Assembly (NCBI RefSeq): GCF_004421105.1
Contig: NZ_CP038033.1
Span: forward strand, 1,197,659-1,261,658
Reading direction: 5' to 3'
DNA: 64,000 bases
From: Nitrosococcus wardiae
Lineage (GTDB): Bacteria > Pseudomonadota > Gammaproteobacteria > Nitrosococcales > Nitrosococcaceae
Shown in pieces: positions 53,576 through 64,000 of the stretch. The notes below the pieces were generated by a model. That model was not told where the DNA came from and ran no database searches. It worked only from the letters and a program-made list of their open reading frames with translations. Each line of letters starts with the position of its first letter. The stretch's first letter is position 1. The position numbers were made by a program, and so were the translations under genes.

Positions 53576-54220
53576 ATGAATAGGTATCATAAGCTAGGTA
53601 TGAGTTTAGCTGTAGCCCTAATATTGACGGTTTTAGGCGCTAGCATCTCTCCAATCCAAGCTGACCCACTGCCTACCGCATCAGCTCAGCAATTAGTGGA
53701 AGAAACCTCCGAGCGTATGCTCCAGACTCTGCGGAACAAGAGGGAAGAGTTGGAAGAGCATCCGGAGAGGATCTATGATTTGGTCAAGGAAATTCTTTTG
53801 CCCCATTTTGATTTTCAGCGTATTGCTCGTTTGGCGCTTGGAAGGCATTGGCGGCAGGCTAACGAGGAGCAGCGACAGCGTTTTGTCGGCGAGTTTCGGA
53901 CCCTTTTGGTTCGGACTTATTCGACGGCTTTGCTGAAGTATAGCGATGAGAAGATTAATTACTTGCCATTGAGGGGACCGAAAGAGGCTGAGAATATCCT
54001 TGTCCGAATGGAGATTGAGCAAGCTAGGGGTGGGCCTCCTATTTCGATGGAAGTCGATCTATATGAGAAAGGGGAAAATTGGAAGGTCTATGATGTCAAA
54101 ATCGATGGAGTCAGCTTAGTGACTAATTACCGCACCAATTTTGCTAGTGAGATACGCCAAGGTGGTCTTGATCAACTTATCGAGAAGCTAGAGAAAAAGA
54201 ACCAAAAGGCGGGGGCCTGA
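53576..54220 (+). CDS. MlaC paralogue (copy 2)
   Basis: A second MlaC/Ttg2D protein, closely similar to copy 1 along its length: HFDFQRIARLALGRHWR, RFVGEFRTLLVRTYSTALLKYS, WKVYDVKIDGVSLVTNYR. The ATG at 53576 has GGAGA 7 bp upstream and starts a clear signal peptide; the frame could start at 53525. It lies between mlaB and ibaG. A recent tandem duplication with mlaB between the copies is likely; the two may carry different lipids or work in different complexes. Confidence 0.9.
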   Translation: MNRYHKLGMSLAVALILTVLGASISPIQADPLPTASAQQLVEETSERMLQTLRNKREELEEHPERIYDLVKEILLPHFDFQRIARLALGRHWRQANEEQRQRFVGEFRTLLVRTYSTALLKYSDEKINYLPLRGPKEAENILVRMEIEQARGGPPISMEVDLYEKGENWKVYDVKIDGVSLVTNYRTNFASEIRQGGLDQLIEKLEKKNQKAGA

Positions 54221-54314
54221 GCGGCTTGGTGACCCATGGATTTAAACCATAGGGGATGACAGCCTCGGACCGAAGGGGTATTCTCTGGTCCTTAGCTCGA
54301 ACTGGGGTAACTTA

Positions 54315-54542
54315 ATGGATGCTAGTGAAATCAAACACATGATAGAAGCCGGTCTGCCCGAGGCAGAAGTTGCTGTGCATAGTGAAGACGGCCACCATTT
54401 TGAGGCACTTGTTGTTTACGAGGGTTTCAAAGATAAGAGCTTACTTGAACGGCATCGCATGGTGTATGAGACTTTAGGTGATAGCTTCAAGTCTACCTTG
54501 CACGCTTTGGCTATTCGCACCCGGGCTCCTGGGGAAGGTTAG
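54315..54542 (+). CDS. ibaG: BolA-family protein IbaG
   Basis: 75-residue BolA fold: DASEIKHMIEAGLPEAEVAV, then HFEALVVYEGFKDKSLLERHRMVYETLG. It works with monothiol glutaredoxin in iron-sulfur trafficking. Conserved position between mlaB and murA. Confidence 0.9.
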   Translation: MDASEIKHMIEAGLPEAEVAVHSEDGHHFEALVVYEGFKDKSLLERHRMVYETLGDSFKSTLHALAIRTRAPGEG

Positions 54543-54585
54543 GAGATATGCTCCTTTTGCTTGTTGCTTGATCCATAGCGGATAG

Positions 54586-56531
<1,946 letters not shown>

Positions 56532-56539
<8 letters not shown>

Positions 56540-57836
56540 TATTGCTCGTCTAGACACCACCCAGGGAGATTTTTGGTTCCGTCTAGAGCAGCGTTTAGCT
56601 TGGGAAGGTGTGGCAGATGAGGCGGTAATAGCAACCGTGGATGAGATCCTTAAGGGGATTCGTTCCCGGGGGGATGCCGCTCTGTTGGAGTACACCCAGC
56701 GTTTCGACCGCTTAGAGGTCGCTGATATTGCCGAGCTTGAGATTCCCCTCTCCCGTTTGCAAACGGCATTGGCCACCATTCCCGTGGAACAGCGAGAAGC
56801 CCTAGAGGCGGCGGCTGAGCGGATTACTGCTTATCACCGTCATCAAAAGCAGGAATCCTGGAGCTATACTGAGCCTGACGGTACTGTTCTGGGTCAACAG
56901 GTGAATCCTCTAGACCGAGTGGGGCTTTATGTGCCTGGTGGCAAGGCGATTTATCCCTCCTCAGTCCTGATGAACGCCTTGCCCGCAAAGGTAGCGGGGG
57001 TTACTGAGCTGATTATGGTGGTGCCCACCCCCCGGGGTGAAGTAAGCGATCTCGTGCTGGCGGCAGCGGCTGTTGTCGGGGTGGATCGGGTGTTTGCCAT
57101 CGGCGGGGCTCAGGCGGTCGCGGCTTTGGCCTTTGGTACAGAAAGCATCCCTCGGGTTGATAAGATCGTCGGTCCTGGCAACATTTATGTGGCCGCCGCT
57201 AAGAGGATGGTATTTGGTCAGGTAGGCATTGATATGGTTGCTGGGCCCTCTGAAATTTTAGTGCTCTGTGATGGGAAAACCGATCCGGAATGGATTGCCA
57301 TGGATCTGTTCTCCCAGGCTGAACATGATGAGGATGCCCAAGCGATTTTGCTTTCTCCCGACGGTGTTTTTTTGGATAAAGTGGTGGAGGCTATAGCACG
57401 GTTGTTGCCTACCCTGGAGCGGCATGAGGTGGTGGCGACTTCCTTGAACTCCCGTGGCATTCTGATTAAGGCCCAGAATATGGACCAGGCTTTGGAGGTG
57501 GTTAATTTTATCGCCCCTGAGCACTTGGAACTCTCAGTGGAAGAGCCGCAAGCCTGGGTTCCCCATGTCCGCCATGCGGGAGCTATCTTTATGGGACGAT
57601 ACACTGCTGAAGCCCTAGGGGATTATTGTGCTGGCCCTAACCATGTCTTGCCCACCTCGCGGACTGCCCGTTTCAGCTCACCCTTGGGGGTGTATGACTT
57701 CCAGAAGCGCTCCAGCCTGATTCAGTGTTCGCCCCAAGGTAGCCAAGCCCTAGGACAGGTGGCCTCAGTATTGGCTCGCGGCGAAGGGTTGACCGCCCAT
57801 GCCCGTTCCGCAGAATACCGTTTAAAAGGGGAATAA
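56532..57836 (+). CDS. hisD: Histidinol dehydrogenase
   Basis: Zinc enzyme for the last two oxidations of histidine synthesis. Signature [13 protein letters not shown] and [34 protein letters not shown], and the C-terminal [13 protein letters not shown]. 434 residues; overlaps hisG by 8 bp and hisC by one. Confidence 0.97.
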
Positions 57837-58912
57837 TGGCAAAAAACCGGATTGCCCAATGGATCCGCCCTGAGGTACAGCAACTCTCTGCCTATCCGGT
57901 TGCCGATGCAGAGGATTTGATTAAGCTGGATGCCATGGAAAATCCTTATACTTGGTCGTCGGAACTGATAGAGGCTTGGTTGGAGCGGCTGCGCGAGGTC
58001 AGTGTTAACCGTTATCCGGATCCGGAAGCTCGTAGTCTCAAGGCCCGTCTCCGGCGGTACATGGCGGTGCCAGAGGGGAGGGAGATTATTCTAGGGAATG
58101 GTTCCGATGAGTTGATCCAAATGGTGTTGCTGGCCGTGGTGGGTCCCGGGCGGAGCGTGATTGCCCCTGAGCCTACCTTCGTGATGTATCGGCAGATTGC
58201 GACCATGTTAGGGTTGCGGTATCAGGGTGTGCCGCTTCGGGAAGATTTTTCTTTAGATTTGCCGGCGATGTTGCAGGTCATCCAGGAGCAAGAGCCGGCC
58301 GTTGTTTTTGTCGCTTATCCTAATAATCCCACCGGTAATCTTTTTCCCGCCGAAGAAGTGCAAGCGATTATTGAAGCTGCCCCAGGGCTAGTGATAGTAG
58401 ATGAAGCCTATACCGTATTTGCAGACGACACTTTCATGCCGCAACTAGGCGATTATGAACACCTTCTGGTTATGCGGACTCTCTCTAAGATTGGCCTGGC
58501 AGGTCTCCGGTTAGGGGTACTAGTTGGCAGCCCAGATTGGCTTAAGGAATTAGAGAAAGTCCGTTTGCCCTATAATATCAATCAGTTGACTCAAGTCAGT
58601 GCTGAGTTTGTTTTGGAGCAACCGGAGGAATTGGAAGAACAAGCTAGACTCATCTGTAGTGACCGAGCCCGGTTGCAGAAGGCTTTGCAACAGCTACCGG
58701 GAATCCAAGTGTATCCTAGCAACGCCAATTTTATTCTTTTTCGTACTCCACCCCAGCGGGCCGATGCAATTTTTGCAGAAATCAAAGCACAAGGGGTGTT
58801 AATCAAGAACCTTTCTGGTCACGGGGGTCCGTTAGCTGACTGTTTGCGGGTGACCGTAGGGACAGCAGAAGAAAACCACGCTTTTCTAAAGGCCTTAGCT
58901 GCTACTCTATAG
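57836..58912 (+). CDS. hisC: Histidinol-phosphate aminotransferase
   Basis: Class II PLP aminotransferase. PLP lysine in MRTLSKIGLAGLRLG, plus VFVAYPNNPTGN and IVDEAYTVF. 358 residues; follows hisD with a 1-bp overlap. Confidence 0.95.
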   Translation: MAKNRIAQWIRPEVQQLSAYPVADAEDLIKLDAMENPYTWSSELIEAWLERLREVSVNRYPDPEARSLKARLRRYMAVPEGREIILGNGSDELIQMVLLAVVGPGRSVIAPEPTFVMYRQIATMLGLRYQGVPLREDFSLDLPAMLQVIQEQEPAVVFVAYPNNPTGNLFPAEEVQAIIEAAPGLVIVDEAYTVFADDTFMPQLGDYEHLLVMRTLSKIGLAGLRLGVLVGSPDWLKELEKVRLPYNINQLTQVSAEFVLEQPEELEEQARLICSDRARLQKALQQLPGIQVYPSNANFILFRTPPQRADAIFAEIKAQGVLIKNLSGHGGPLADCLRVTVGTAEENHAFLKALAATL

Positions 58913-58926
58913 TGTATTAAAAAAAT

Positions 58927-59685
58927 ATGGCAAGCTTACGAGAAATTCTTGCTTATCTGGGCGATTTGTTGCAGGTAGAGAGAGTTTCTGACTATTGCCC
59001 TAACGGCCTGCAAGTAGAAGGTAAACCGGAAGTGCGGTGCTTAGTCAGCGGTGTCACCGCCTGCCAAGCACTGCTCGAAGCGGCTGTAGTTGCTGGGGCT
59101 GATGCCTTACTGGTTCACCATGGTTACTTTTGGAAGGGAGAGGCGGCGCCCATCGTTGGAATGAAGTGTCGGCGTCTCAAAATTCTGCTGGCCAATGATA
59201 TCAGTTTGTTGGCATATCATTTACCCTTAGATGCTCATTTTGAATTGGGCAACAATGCCCAATTGGCTCGGGTTTTGAACCTTGAAGTCAAAGGACAATT
59301 TATTGGAGCAGGCGGTATCACCATTGGTATGTATGGTTGCTTGCCTGCCCCCATGAAAGGGGAAGCGTGGGCGCGTTATATTGCGGAACGGTTAGGTCGT
59401 GAACCCCTTTATGTTCCGGCTCACAAAGGGGATATTTATACGGTGGGTTGGTGTACGGGGGGAGCCCAAGGGTATATCGAGCAAGCGGCTGAGAAAGGAT
59501 TAGATGCTTATCTTACCGGGGAAGTCTCGGAGCCAACAGTGCATAGCGCCAGGGAACAGGGGATAGATTTTTTTGCCTGCGGCCACCATGCCACTGAACG
59601 CTATGGTGTTCAGGCCCTGGGGCAGCATCTAGCTGAAAAATTCAACTTGGAGCATCAATTCATTGATATTGATAATCCGGCTTAG
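58927..59685 (+). CDS. NIF3 / YbgI-family dinuclear metal protein
   Basis: 252 residues. Metal ligands are visible: LLVHHGYFWKGE (about 61-72), LPLDAHFELGNN (about 100-111) and CGHHATERYG near the C-terminus. A ring-forming conserved protein whose reaction is unsettled (annotated as GTP cyclohydrolase I type 2 homologue). 14 bp after hisC, probably the same transcript. Confidence 0.9.
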   Translation: MASLREILAYLGDLLQVERVSDYCPNGLQVEGKPEVRCLVSGVTACQALLEAAVVAGADALLVHHGYFWKGEAAPIVGMKCRRLKILLANDISLLAYHLPLDAHFELGNNAQLARVLNLEVKGQFIGAGGITIGMYGCLPAPMKGEAWARYIAERLGREPLYVPAHKGDIYTVGWCTGGAQGYIEQAAEKGLDAYLTGEVSEPTVHSAREQGIDFFACGHHATERYGVQALGQHLAEKFNLEHQFIDIDNPA

Positions 59686-59723
59686 CCGTTTTTAGGCTAG
59701 AGGCATAAACGGGCACCCTCAAT

Positions 59724-59756
59724 GGAGCAAAGGGGACTTCCCTGTCACTTTGCTCC
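59724..59756. terminator. Hairpin between convergent NIF3 and FNT genes
   Basis: Perfect 9-bp stem GGAGCAAAG (59724-59732) / CTTTGCTCC (59748-59756) with a 15-base loop. It lacks a strong T-tract, but its place between two convergent genes fits a bidirectional terminator. A smaller stem TAGCC/GGCTA lies at 59683-59699. Confidence 0.5.
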
Positions 59757-59783
59757 GAATGGTATTTTGAACCCTCGCGCCTT

Positions 59784-60683
59784 TTATGGATTAATGCTAT
59801 GGGTGTAATACCAAAGGGTGGCATTAAAGATTAGCGCGCCCAGGATATTACCGATGGTCACGGGAATCTGATTCCACATCCACCAGTCGTAGAGGGTGAC
59901 CTCCGCGCCAGAAAGAATACCCACCGGGAAAACGAACATATTGACGACGGTGTGCTCAAAGCCTAGGGCAAAGAAGGTGGAAATGGGCAGCCATATTAGC
60001 ATTATCTTTCCCGGAACGCTACGAGCAGCTTTGGCAAAGATGGGGCCTAAGCTAACCAGCCAGTTACAGAGCACCCCCATTCCCACGGCAGCTAACCATC
60101 CCATGGTCCCATAATCCACATAGGAAGCCTTTTTTTCTGCTAAATGGGCCAGAGTGGTGAGTACTCCCGAGGGCGCAACAGCGCCACCTTTGGTTAGAGA
60201 GAGCCAAAGTAGGCTTGCAAAAAAGATTCCTCCGAGAAGGTTCCCCAGCAGGGTCCAGAACCAGTTGCGGGCAACTCTCCGGGCTTTAACGCGGCCTGCA
60301 AACATGCCAATGGGCATCACTGAAAAGCTGCCGGTGGCCATCTCAAGGCCTAGGGTTGCGAGCATGATATAGCCGACTGGGAAAATAAGTCCGGCGGCTG
60401 CACTGGGCCATCCCTGAGTGACCAGTAAGGCGGAAAGGGCGGTGGCATACGCCAAAAAGGGTGTGCAGAGAAAGCCTCGTATCAGGATGTGGGAGGTAGC
60501 AAATTTATCTTTTTTAACTGCATCTTCGACAATATCACGCCCCATCTGCGCGGGGGGTACGGCATCCAACATCACAAAGTCGCTGGGTTTTGCGGGAGCC
60601 GCCCCAGCCACTGGATGATTGGCTGCGGGATTACCCTGGGGGTTTGAGTTATCAGTTTCAGTTTCGCTCATGGTAGTACTCAT
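59784..60683 (-). CDS. Formate/nitrite transporter family channel
   Basis: Pentameric FNT channel. The hydrophilic N-terminus (about 45 residues) is longer than usual. Then come DAVKKDKFATSHILIRGFLC, a GLEMATGSFSVMPIGMFAGR segment for the first half-helix and GFEHTVVNMFVFPVGIL for the second, six helices in all. In an ammonia oxidiser such a channel would move nitrite (NirC-like), but formate cannot be excluded. The start at 60683, with AGGAGG 11 bp upstream, is chosen over 60725. Confidence 0.9.
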   Translation of the reverse strand: MSTTMSETETDNSNPQGNPAANHPVAGAAPAKPSDFVMLDAVPPAQMGRDIVEDAVKKDKFATSHILIRGFLCTPFLAYATALSALLVTQGWPSAAAGLIFPVGYIMLATLGLEMATGSFSVMPIGMFAGRVKARRVARNWFWTLLGNLLGGIFFASLLWLSLTKGGAVAPSGVLTTLAHLAEKKASYVDYGTMGWLAAVGMGVLCNWLVSLGPIFAKAARSVPGKIMLIWLPISTFFALGFEHTVVNMFVFPVGILSGAEVTLYDWWMWNQIPVTIGNILGALIFNATLWYYTHSINP

Positions 60684-61232
60684 GGCGTTATTAGCCTCCT
60701 CATTATTTCTAAATTGTGCCGTCACATGGACTGCTCTTTTGTTGCAGGTTTTTGGCCCCTTTGCGGGCCTAAAATGCTCCTAAAGATGCTGAGAAAATGT
60801 TGAAAAGGCGCTGCCATAAGGATGCATCTTTAGTCATTAACGAGTGATTTTGTTATGCCGCAGATGTGGTAGCAATCAATGGGAAGTTGCCCAACCTTCC
60901 TCACTAGCGCTTGGCGAGAAGGTCTCGGGCGCTCTCTATTTCAGGCACGCTCGGCGGGATGGCGGACAGATCGGCGATGGTTCAATAAAGCAAGCCTGAA
61001 GGTTAAACTAAGGCTTGCAGGCCACATCAGCGTCAAATCTTCACAGGATAAAATATCTGCCATATTTTGGGGGCGTATTTTGCCTCAAGTCAGTGCTTGC
61101 AGCAAGCGATGATCTTGCATTGGAGTTGAGGCGGAACTATTCATTTTGTGCTCTTTACCTATGCTTCTAAGCGGTCAACTGCCGTTTCTAGATTTATAGG
61201 TATTCATCATCAACCAATAGGGAGAATGGGGA
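60684..61232. other. Intergenic region with a 10-bp inverted repeat
   Basis: No supported gene; an open frame at 60879-61112 has no ribosome binding site or family features. CTAAAGATGC (60780-60789) and GCATCTTTAG (60824-60833) form a perfect inverted repeat 97 bp upstream of the FNT start, and GGCCC/GGGCC (60754-60758, 60665+100) a smaller stem at 60754-60769. This is probably the FNT promoter/leader. Confidence 0.5.
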
Positions 61233-61454
61233 ATGGCCAATCGGCATCAAGAAGTAGCTGAAAAAGTAGTCGAAGCTTTTAAGGAACTGTTGAGTGAGCA
61301 AGCCCGGGAACAGATCAGCGATAGGCAATTCGATGAGCTAGCCCTAATAGTGAGAGAGGCTCTTTCAGAGGAGTTGGAGAATGCAGTCGAAATTGCGGAG
61401 GATATGGTTAAAAGGCTTCGAGCCCAGGTCGAAAGGCCGGAACTGGAGCTTTAG
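61233..61454 (+). CDS. Small acidic helical protein (73 aa), unknown
   Basis: MANRHQEVAEKVVEAFKELL, then an almost continuous charged alpha helix (EIAEDMVKRLRAQVE), with no membrane segment. AGGGAGAATGGGGA precedes the ATG, a good ribosome binding site. No family recognised. Convergent with the acyl-CoA synthetase gene. Confidence 0.65.
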   Translation: MANRHQEVAEKVVEAFKELLSEQAREQISDRQFDELALIVREALSEELENAVEIAEDMVKRLRAQVERPELEL

Positions 61455-61483
61455 AGAGAGCTATTTTAGCCGACTAGATGGGC

Positions 61484-63178
61484 TTATCTCCTTTTTTGGA
61501 TTTCCATCTCCTGCATTCGAAATTTTTGCAGCTTTCCAGTGACGGTCATAGGAAAGGTATCGACAAAGCGGAGGTATCTTGGAATCTTAAAATGGGCGAT
61601 TTGTCCCTGACAAAAATGGCGGATCTCTTCTTCTGTTGAGTGCTCTCCAGGGCGGAGTTGGAGCCAGGCTACGATTTCTTCCCCATAGTATTCATCGGGT
61701 ACCCCGAAGACAGCAACTTGGGCCACTTTAGGATGGGTAAAAATAAACTCTTCAATTTCCCGAGGATAAATATTTTTCCCTCCCCGAATAATCATCTCTT
61801 TGAGGCGTCCGGTAATTTTAAGATAGCCATTTTTGTCCATGACACCTAAGTCGCCAGAATGTAACCACCCGGCGGAATCGATGGTTTTGATTGTGGCGGC
61901 AGGATCACCATAATAGCGGTCCATAACATGATAGCCGCGAAAGCAAACCTCCCCGACTTGTCCGAAGGGGACCGTTTGCCCGTTGGCTGGATCAATCACT
62001 TTGACCTCTTGATGGGGAAGGTTAGTCCCGACAGTCTCGGTACGGCGCTCTTCGCTATCCTCCCGTGATGTCAGGTGAGTCAGGGGGGAGGCCTCTGTTT
62101 GGCCATAGCCAATCAGGATTTCACGGCAATGCATTTCCCCCATCACCCGCTTCATTAACACCGGTGGGCAGGGGGCGCCTGCCATGATGCCTGTTCGGAG
62201 GCTAGAGAGATCAAAGTTTGGGAATTGGGGATGTTCCAATTCGGCAATGAACATGGTGGGGACCCCATGAAGGGCGGTACAGCGTTCCTTCTCGATGGCT
62301 TGTAAGACCAATCGGGGATCAAAGTGTTCACAGGCAATGACGGCGCAGGCGCCAACCGACAGGCAGAGCAGATTGGCCAAGACCATCCCAAAGCAGTGGT
62401 AGAAAGGGACGGGGATACAAAGCCGGTCTTTGGCCGTGAAATGCATTGCCAAAGCAGAAAAATAAGCATTGTTGAGGATATTGTGGTGGCTCAGCACCAC
62501 TGCTTTAGGAAATCCCGTCGTTCCTGAAGTATATTGAATATTGACAGGATCATCCCGATCGAGGGAGGCGGTCATCTTATCCAGTTCTTCGGGGCTAATA
62601 TGCTCGGCTGCCTGAAGAAGTGCGGGCCAGGTAGTAAAGCCAGGAAAAGGAGACAGGGTTTGGTCAGGTTGCGCTGGGTCGTAGAGTCCTATCCGCTGCA
62701 AATGGGGGAATTCCTCACTTTTAAATTCTCCTGAATCCTCTGTTAACCGAGGAAAAAGTTCTAGCAGCATAGAAATATAGTCACTGCTGCGAAATGAGGG
62801 AATGGTAAACAATCCCTGCACCTCTGAGCGTTTCAAAGCATAGGCCAGTTCTCGGGTCCGGTAAGCAGGATTAAGGTTAACTAAAATGGCACCCATACGG
62901 GCTGTCGCCATTTGGAGTAGTAGCCATTCGAGATTATTGGTGGACCAGATACCAATACGGTCGCCTTTAGCAAATCCTATCCCCATGAGCCCACGGGCCA
63001 GAAGGTCAATGCTTTCGGTAAGTTCCGAATAGGTGAGGCGCCGCTGTTGCGGCAGCGAAACGACGGCCTCCTGGGTGGGGAACTGACGGGCTACAGCGGC
63101 AAAATGCTCCGGAATGGTGGCGCCAAGAAGGGGGGTATTGCCACCTCGATGGCAATAGCTCTTTTGAAGGCCTATCAT
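61484..63178 (-). CDS. AMP-binding acyl-CoA synthetase
   Basis: ANL-superfamily ligase, 564 residues, activating a carboxylic acid (probably a fatty acid) to its CoA ester. The AMP loop is INQYTSGTTG-like at IQYTSGTTGFPKAVVLSH (about 214-231), then GYGQTEASPL, the hinge GYLKITGRLKEMIIRGGKNIYP and the catalytic lysine region TVTGKLQKF. It is close to FadD/medium-chain acyl-CoA ligases. Substrate unknown. Confidence 0.9.
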   Translation of the reverse strand: MIGLQKSYCHRGGNTPLLGATIPEHFAAVARQFPTQEAVVSLPQQRRLTYSELTESIDLLARGLMGIGFAKGDRIGIWSTNNLEWLLLQMATARMGAILVNLNPAYRTRELAYALKRSEVQGLFTIPSFRSSDYISMLLELFPRLTEDSGEFKSEEFPHLQRIGLYDPAQPDQTLSPFPGFTTWPALLQAAEHISPEELDKMTASLDRDDPVNIQYTSGTTGFPKAVVLSHHNILNNAYFSALAMHFTAKDRLCIPVPFYHCFGMVLANLLCLSVGACAVIACEHFDPRLVLQAIEKERCTALHGVPTMFIAELEHPQFPNFDLSSLRTGIMAGAPCPPVLMKRVMGEMHCREILIGYGQTEASPLTHLTSREDSEERRTETVGTNLPHQEVKVIDPANGQTVPFGQVGEVCFRGYHVMDRYYGDPAATIKTIDSAGWLHSGDLGVMDKNGYLKITGRLKEMIIRGGKNIYPREIEEFIFTHPKVAQVAVFGVPDEYYGEEIVAWLQLRPGEHSTEEEIRHFCQGQIAHFKIPRYLRFVDTFPMTVTGKLQKFRMQEMEIQKRR

Positions 63179-63219
63179 GATTTCTCGACCAGTTTAAGAA
63201 AGTCGTCCGAGGGCAAGGG

Positions 63220-64000
63220 CTAAAATAACGACCAGCGCCGCAATCCCATAGTTTTTCTTACCCGCCGCGAGGCCAGATCAACAGCCGCTTCCCGGGGCAA
63301 TTTCTGCTGATTTTTAGCCTCTTTGAGCACCGCTTCGGTATTGCGCCGTAACTTCTCTTCAATGGCTTGAAAGGCCAAAGTTTCATTGGCCCCTTGGTAT
63401 TCCATGGCGGCACAGATCACCCCCCCGGCATTGGCGATAAAGTCGGGAATGCATAGGATGCCATGGGCATGCAAGTACTTTTCTGCTTCCAGCGTGGCCG
63501 GGATGTTGGCACCTTCGATGACAAGCTTTGTTTTTAGCCGTTGCACATTATCCTCCCGGATCACATCGGGACGGGCTGCTGGAATCCAAATATCACAGGG
63601 GATATCGATTATTGCCTCCCGGTCAAGTCTCTCCCCCTCCAGATAATCCACAACGCTTTTACCCTGCTGTTTGAGTGTCGAGAGGGTCTCCACATTTAAG
63701 CCGCCGGGATGGTGAATGGTTCCCTGGGAATCAGCCGCCCCCACCAGGACGGCACCCTTCTCGGTGAGAAAACGGGTCGCATGGTATCCCACCGCCCCAA
63801 AGCCTTGCACCACTATTCGAGCCCCTGCCAGCTCGAAATCGCAGAACCGGAGCGCCACATCGACCACATGACTAATCCCCCAACCGGTGGCGCCTATCTC
63901 ATCAAGGGGAATGCCGCCTAGTTCCCGTGGTAGCCCCACAACCCGGCCGATTTCATCTTTAACCCAGGCCATAGATTCCTCATCCGTGCCCATGTCGGGA
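63220..64000 (-). CDS. Glutamate dehydrogenase family protein, N-terminus beyond window
   Basis: Glu/Leu/Phe/Val dehydrogenase; the frame is open to the window edge (PDMGTDEESMAWVKDE follows the catalytic lysine/aspartate region). The NAD(P) fold is visible in ARIVVQGFGAVGYHATRFL, and the C-terminal WIPAARPDVI, VIEGANIPATLEA and IPDFIANAGGVI are typical of GDH. The first part, including the glutamate-binding lysines, is outside. Coenzyme type is not resolved. Confidence 0.9.
   Translation of the reverse strand, partial: PDMGTDEESMAWVKDEIGRVVGLPRELGGIPLDEIGATGWGISHVVDVALRFCDFELAGARIVVQGFGAVGYHATRFLTEKGAVLVGAADSQGTIHHPGGLNVETLSTLKQQGKSVVDYLEGERLDREAIIDIPCDIWIPAARPDVIREDNVQRLKTKLVIEGANIPATLEAEKYLHAHGILCIPDFIANAGGVICAAMEYQGANETLAFQAIEEKLRRNTEAVLKEAKNQQKLPREAAVDLASRRVRKTMGLRRWSLF

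Noticed and set aside
60879-61112. 77-residue open frame upstream of the small helical protein
   Set aside because: No ribosome binding site and no coherent protein character.

Overview
The window reads as a stretch of chromosome from a gammaproteobacterium of the Chromatiales/Nitrosococcus type. This assignment is inferred from protein style and gene order, not from a database search. The main pointers are the kdsD-kdsC-lptCAB-rpoN-hpf-ptsN-hprK-rapZ-EIIA-ptsH-ptsP-mgtE block, the mlaFEDCB-ibaG-murA-hisGDC block, a formate/nitrite-family channel, and a sugar PTS cascade with no sugar permease. No rRNA, tRNA or CRISPR array was recognised.

Layout. 1-16.3 kb is mostly ordinary chromosome: the htpX end, a CLC chloride channel beside a broken wrbA, a ZIP transporter, a DUF421 protein and an APC permease behind a possibly structured leader, prmB, leuC, an RND pump pair, aroC and an M48 protease. 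16.4-18.6 kb is a dead surface-glycan locus (sulfotransferase, glycosyltransferase, deacetylase) reduced by frameshifts and an internal deletion. 18.8-20 kb holds arsR and arsC separated by a MITE-like repeat, with no arsenite pump. 20-25.8 kb carries housekeeping genes, a second copy of the MITE-like element, and a CFA-type methyltransferase followed by a frameshifted DUF2878 gene.

25.7-33.8 kb is a genomic scrapyard. It contains a toxin-antitoxin pair whose toxin has lost its 5' end against an IS21 remnant, a 306-bp duplicated IS21 fragment, a truncated IS5 transposase, an unplaced GC-rich coding fragment, a frameshifted IS4 element, a Tat-exported multicopper oxidase, one hicB with only the tail of hicA, and one intact hicBA flanked by a 134-bp direct repeat.

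33.8-38.9 kb carries an MFS transporter with a histidine-rich loop, mdh, olsB with a truncated olsA, and mgtE. 39-49 kb (minus strand) is the PTS/sigma-54/LPS-transport block. It shows three oddities: an HPr kinase that is only the catalytic domain, an LptA carrying a C-terminal SH3 domain, and an lptC whose only start that keeps its membrane anchor seems to be ATT. 49-54.5 kb holds the whole Mla lipid-transport set, with mlaA divergent from mlaFEDCB and a second mlaC. 54.3-59.7 kb is ibaG, murA, hisG (short form), hisD, hisC and a NIF3-family gene. The right end has a formate/nitrite-type channel, a small helical protein, an acyl-CoA synthetase and the C-terminal part of a glutamate dehydrogenase cut by the window edge.

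I did not find a convincing new multi-gene system. The most novel points are the LptA-SH3 fusion, the ATT start of lptC, the kinase-only HprK inside a permease-less PTS, the doubled mlaC, and the clustered decay of mobile and surface-glycan genes.
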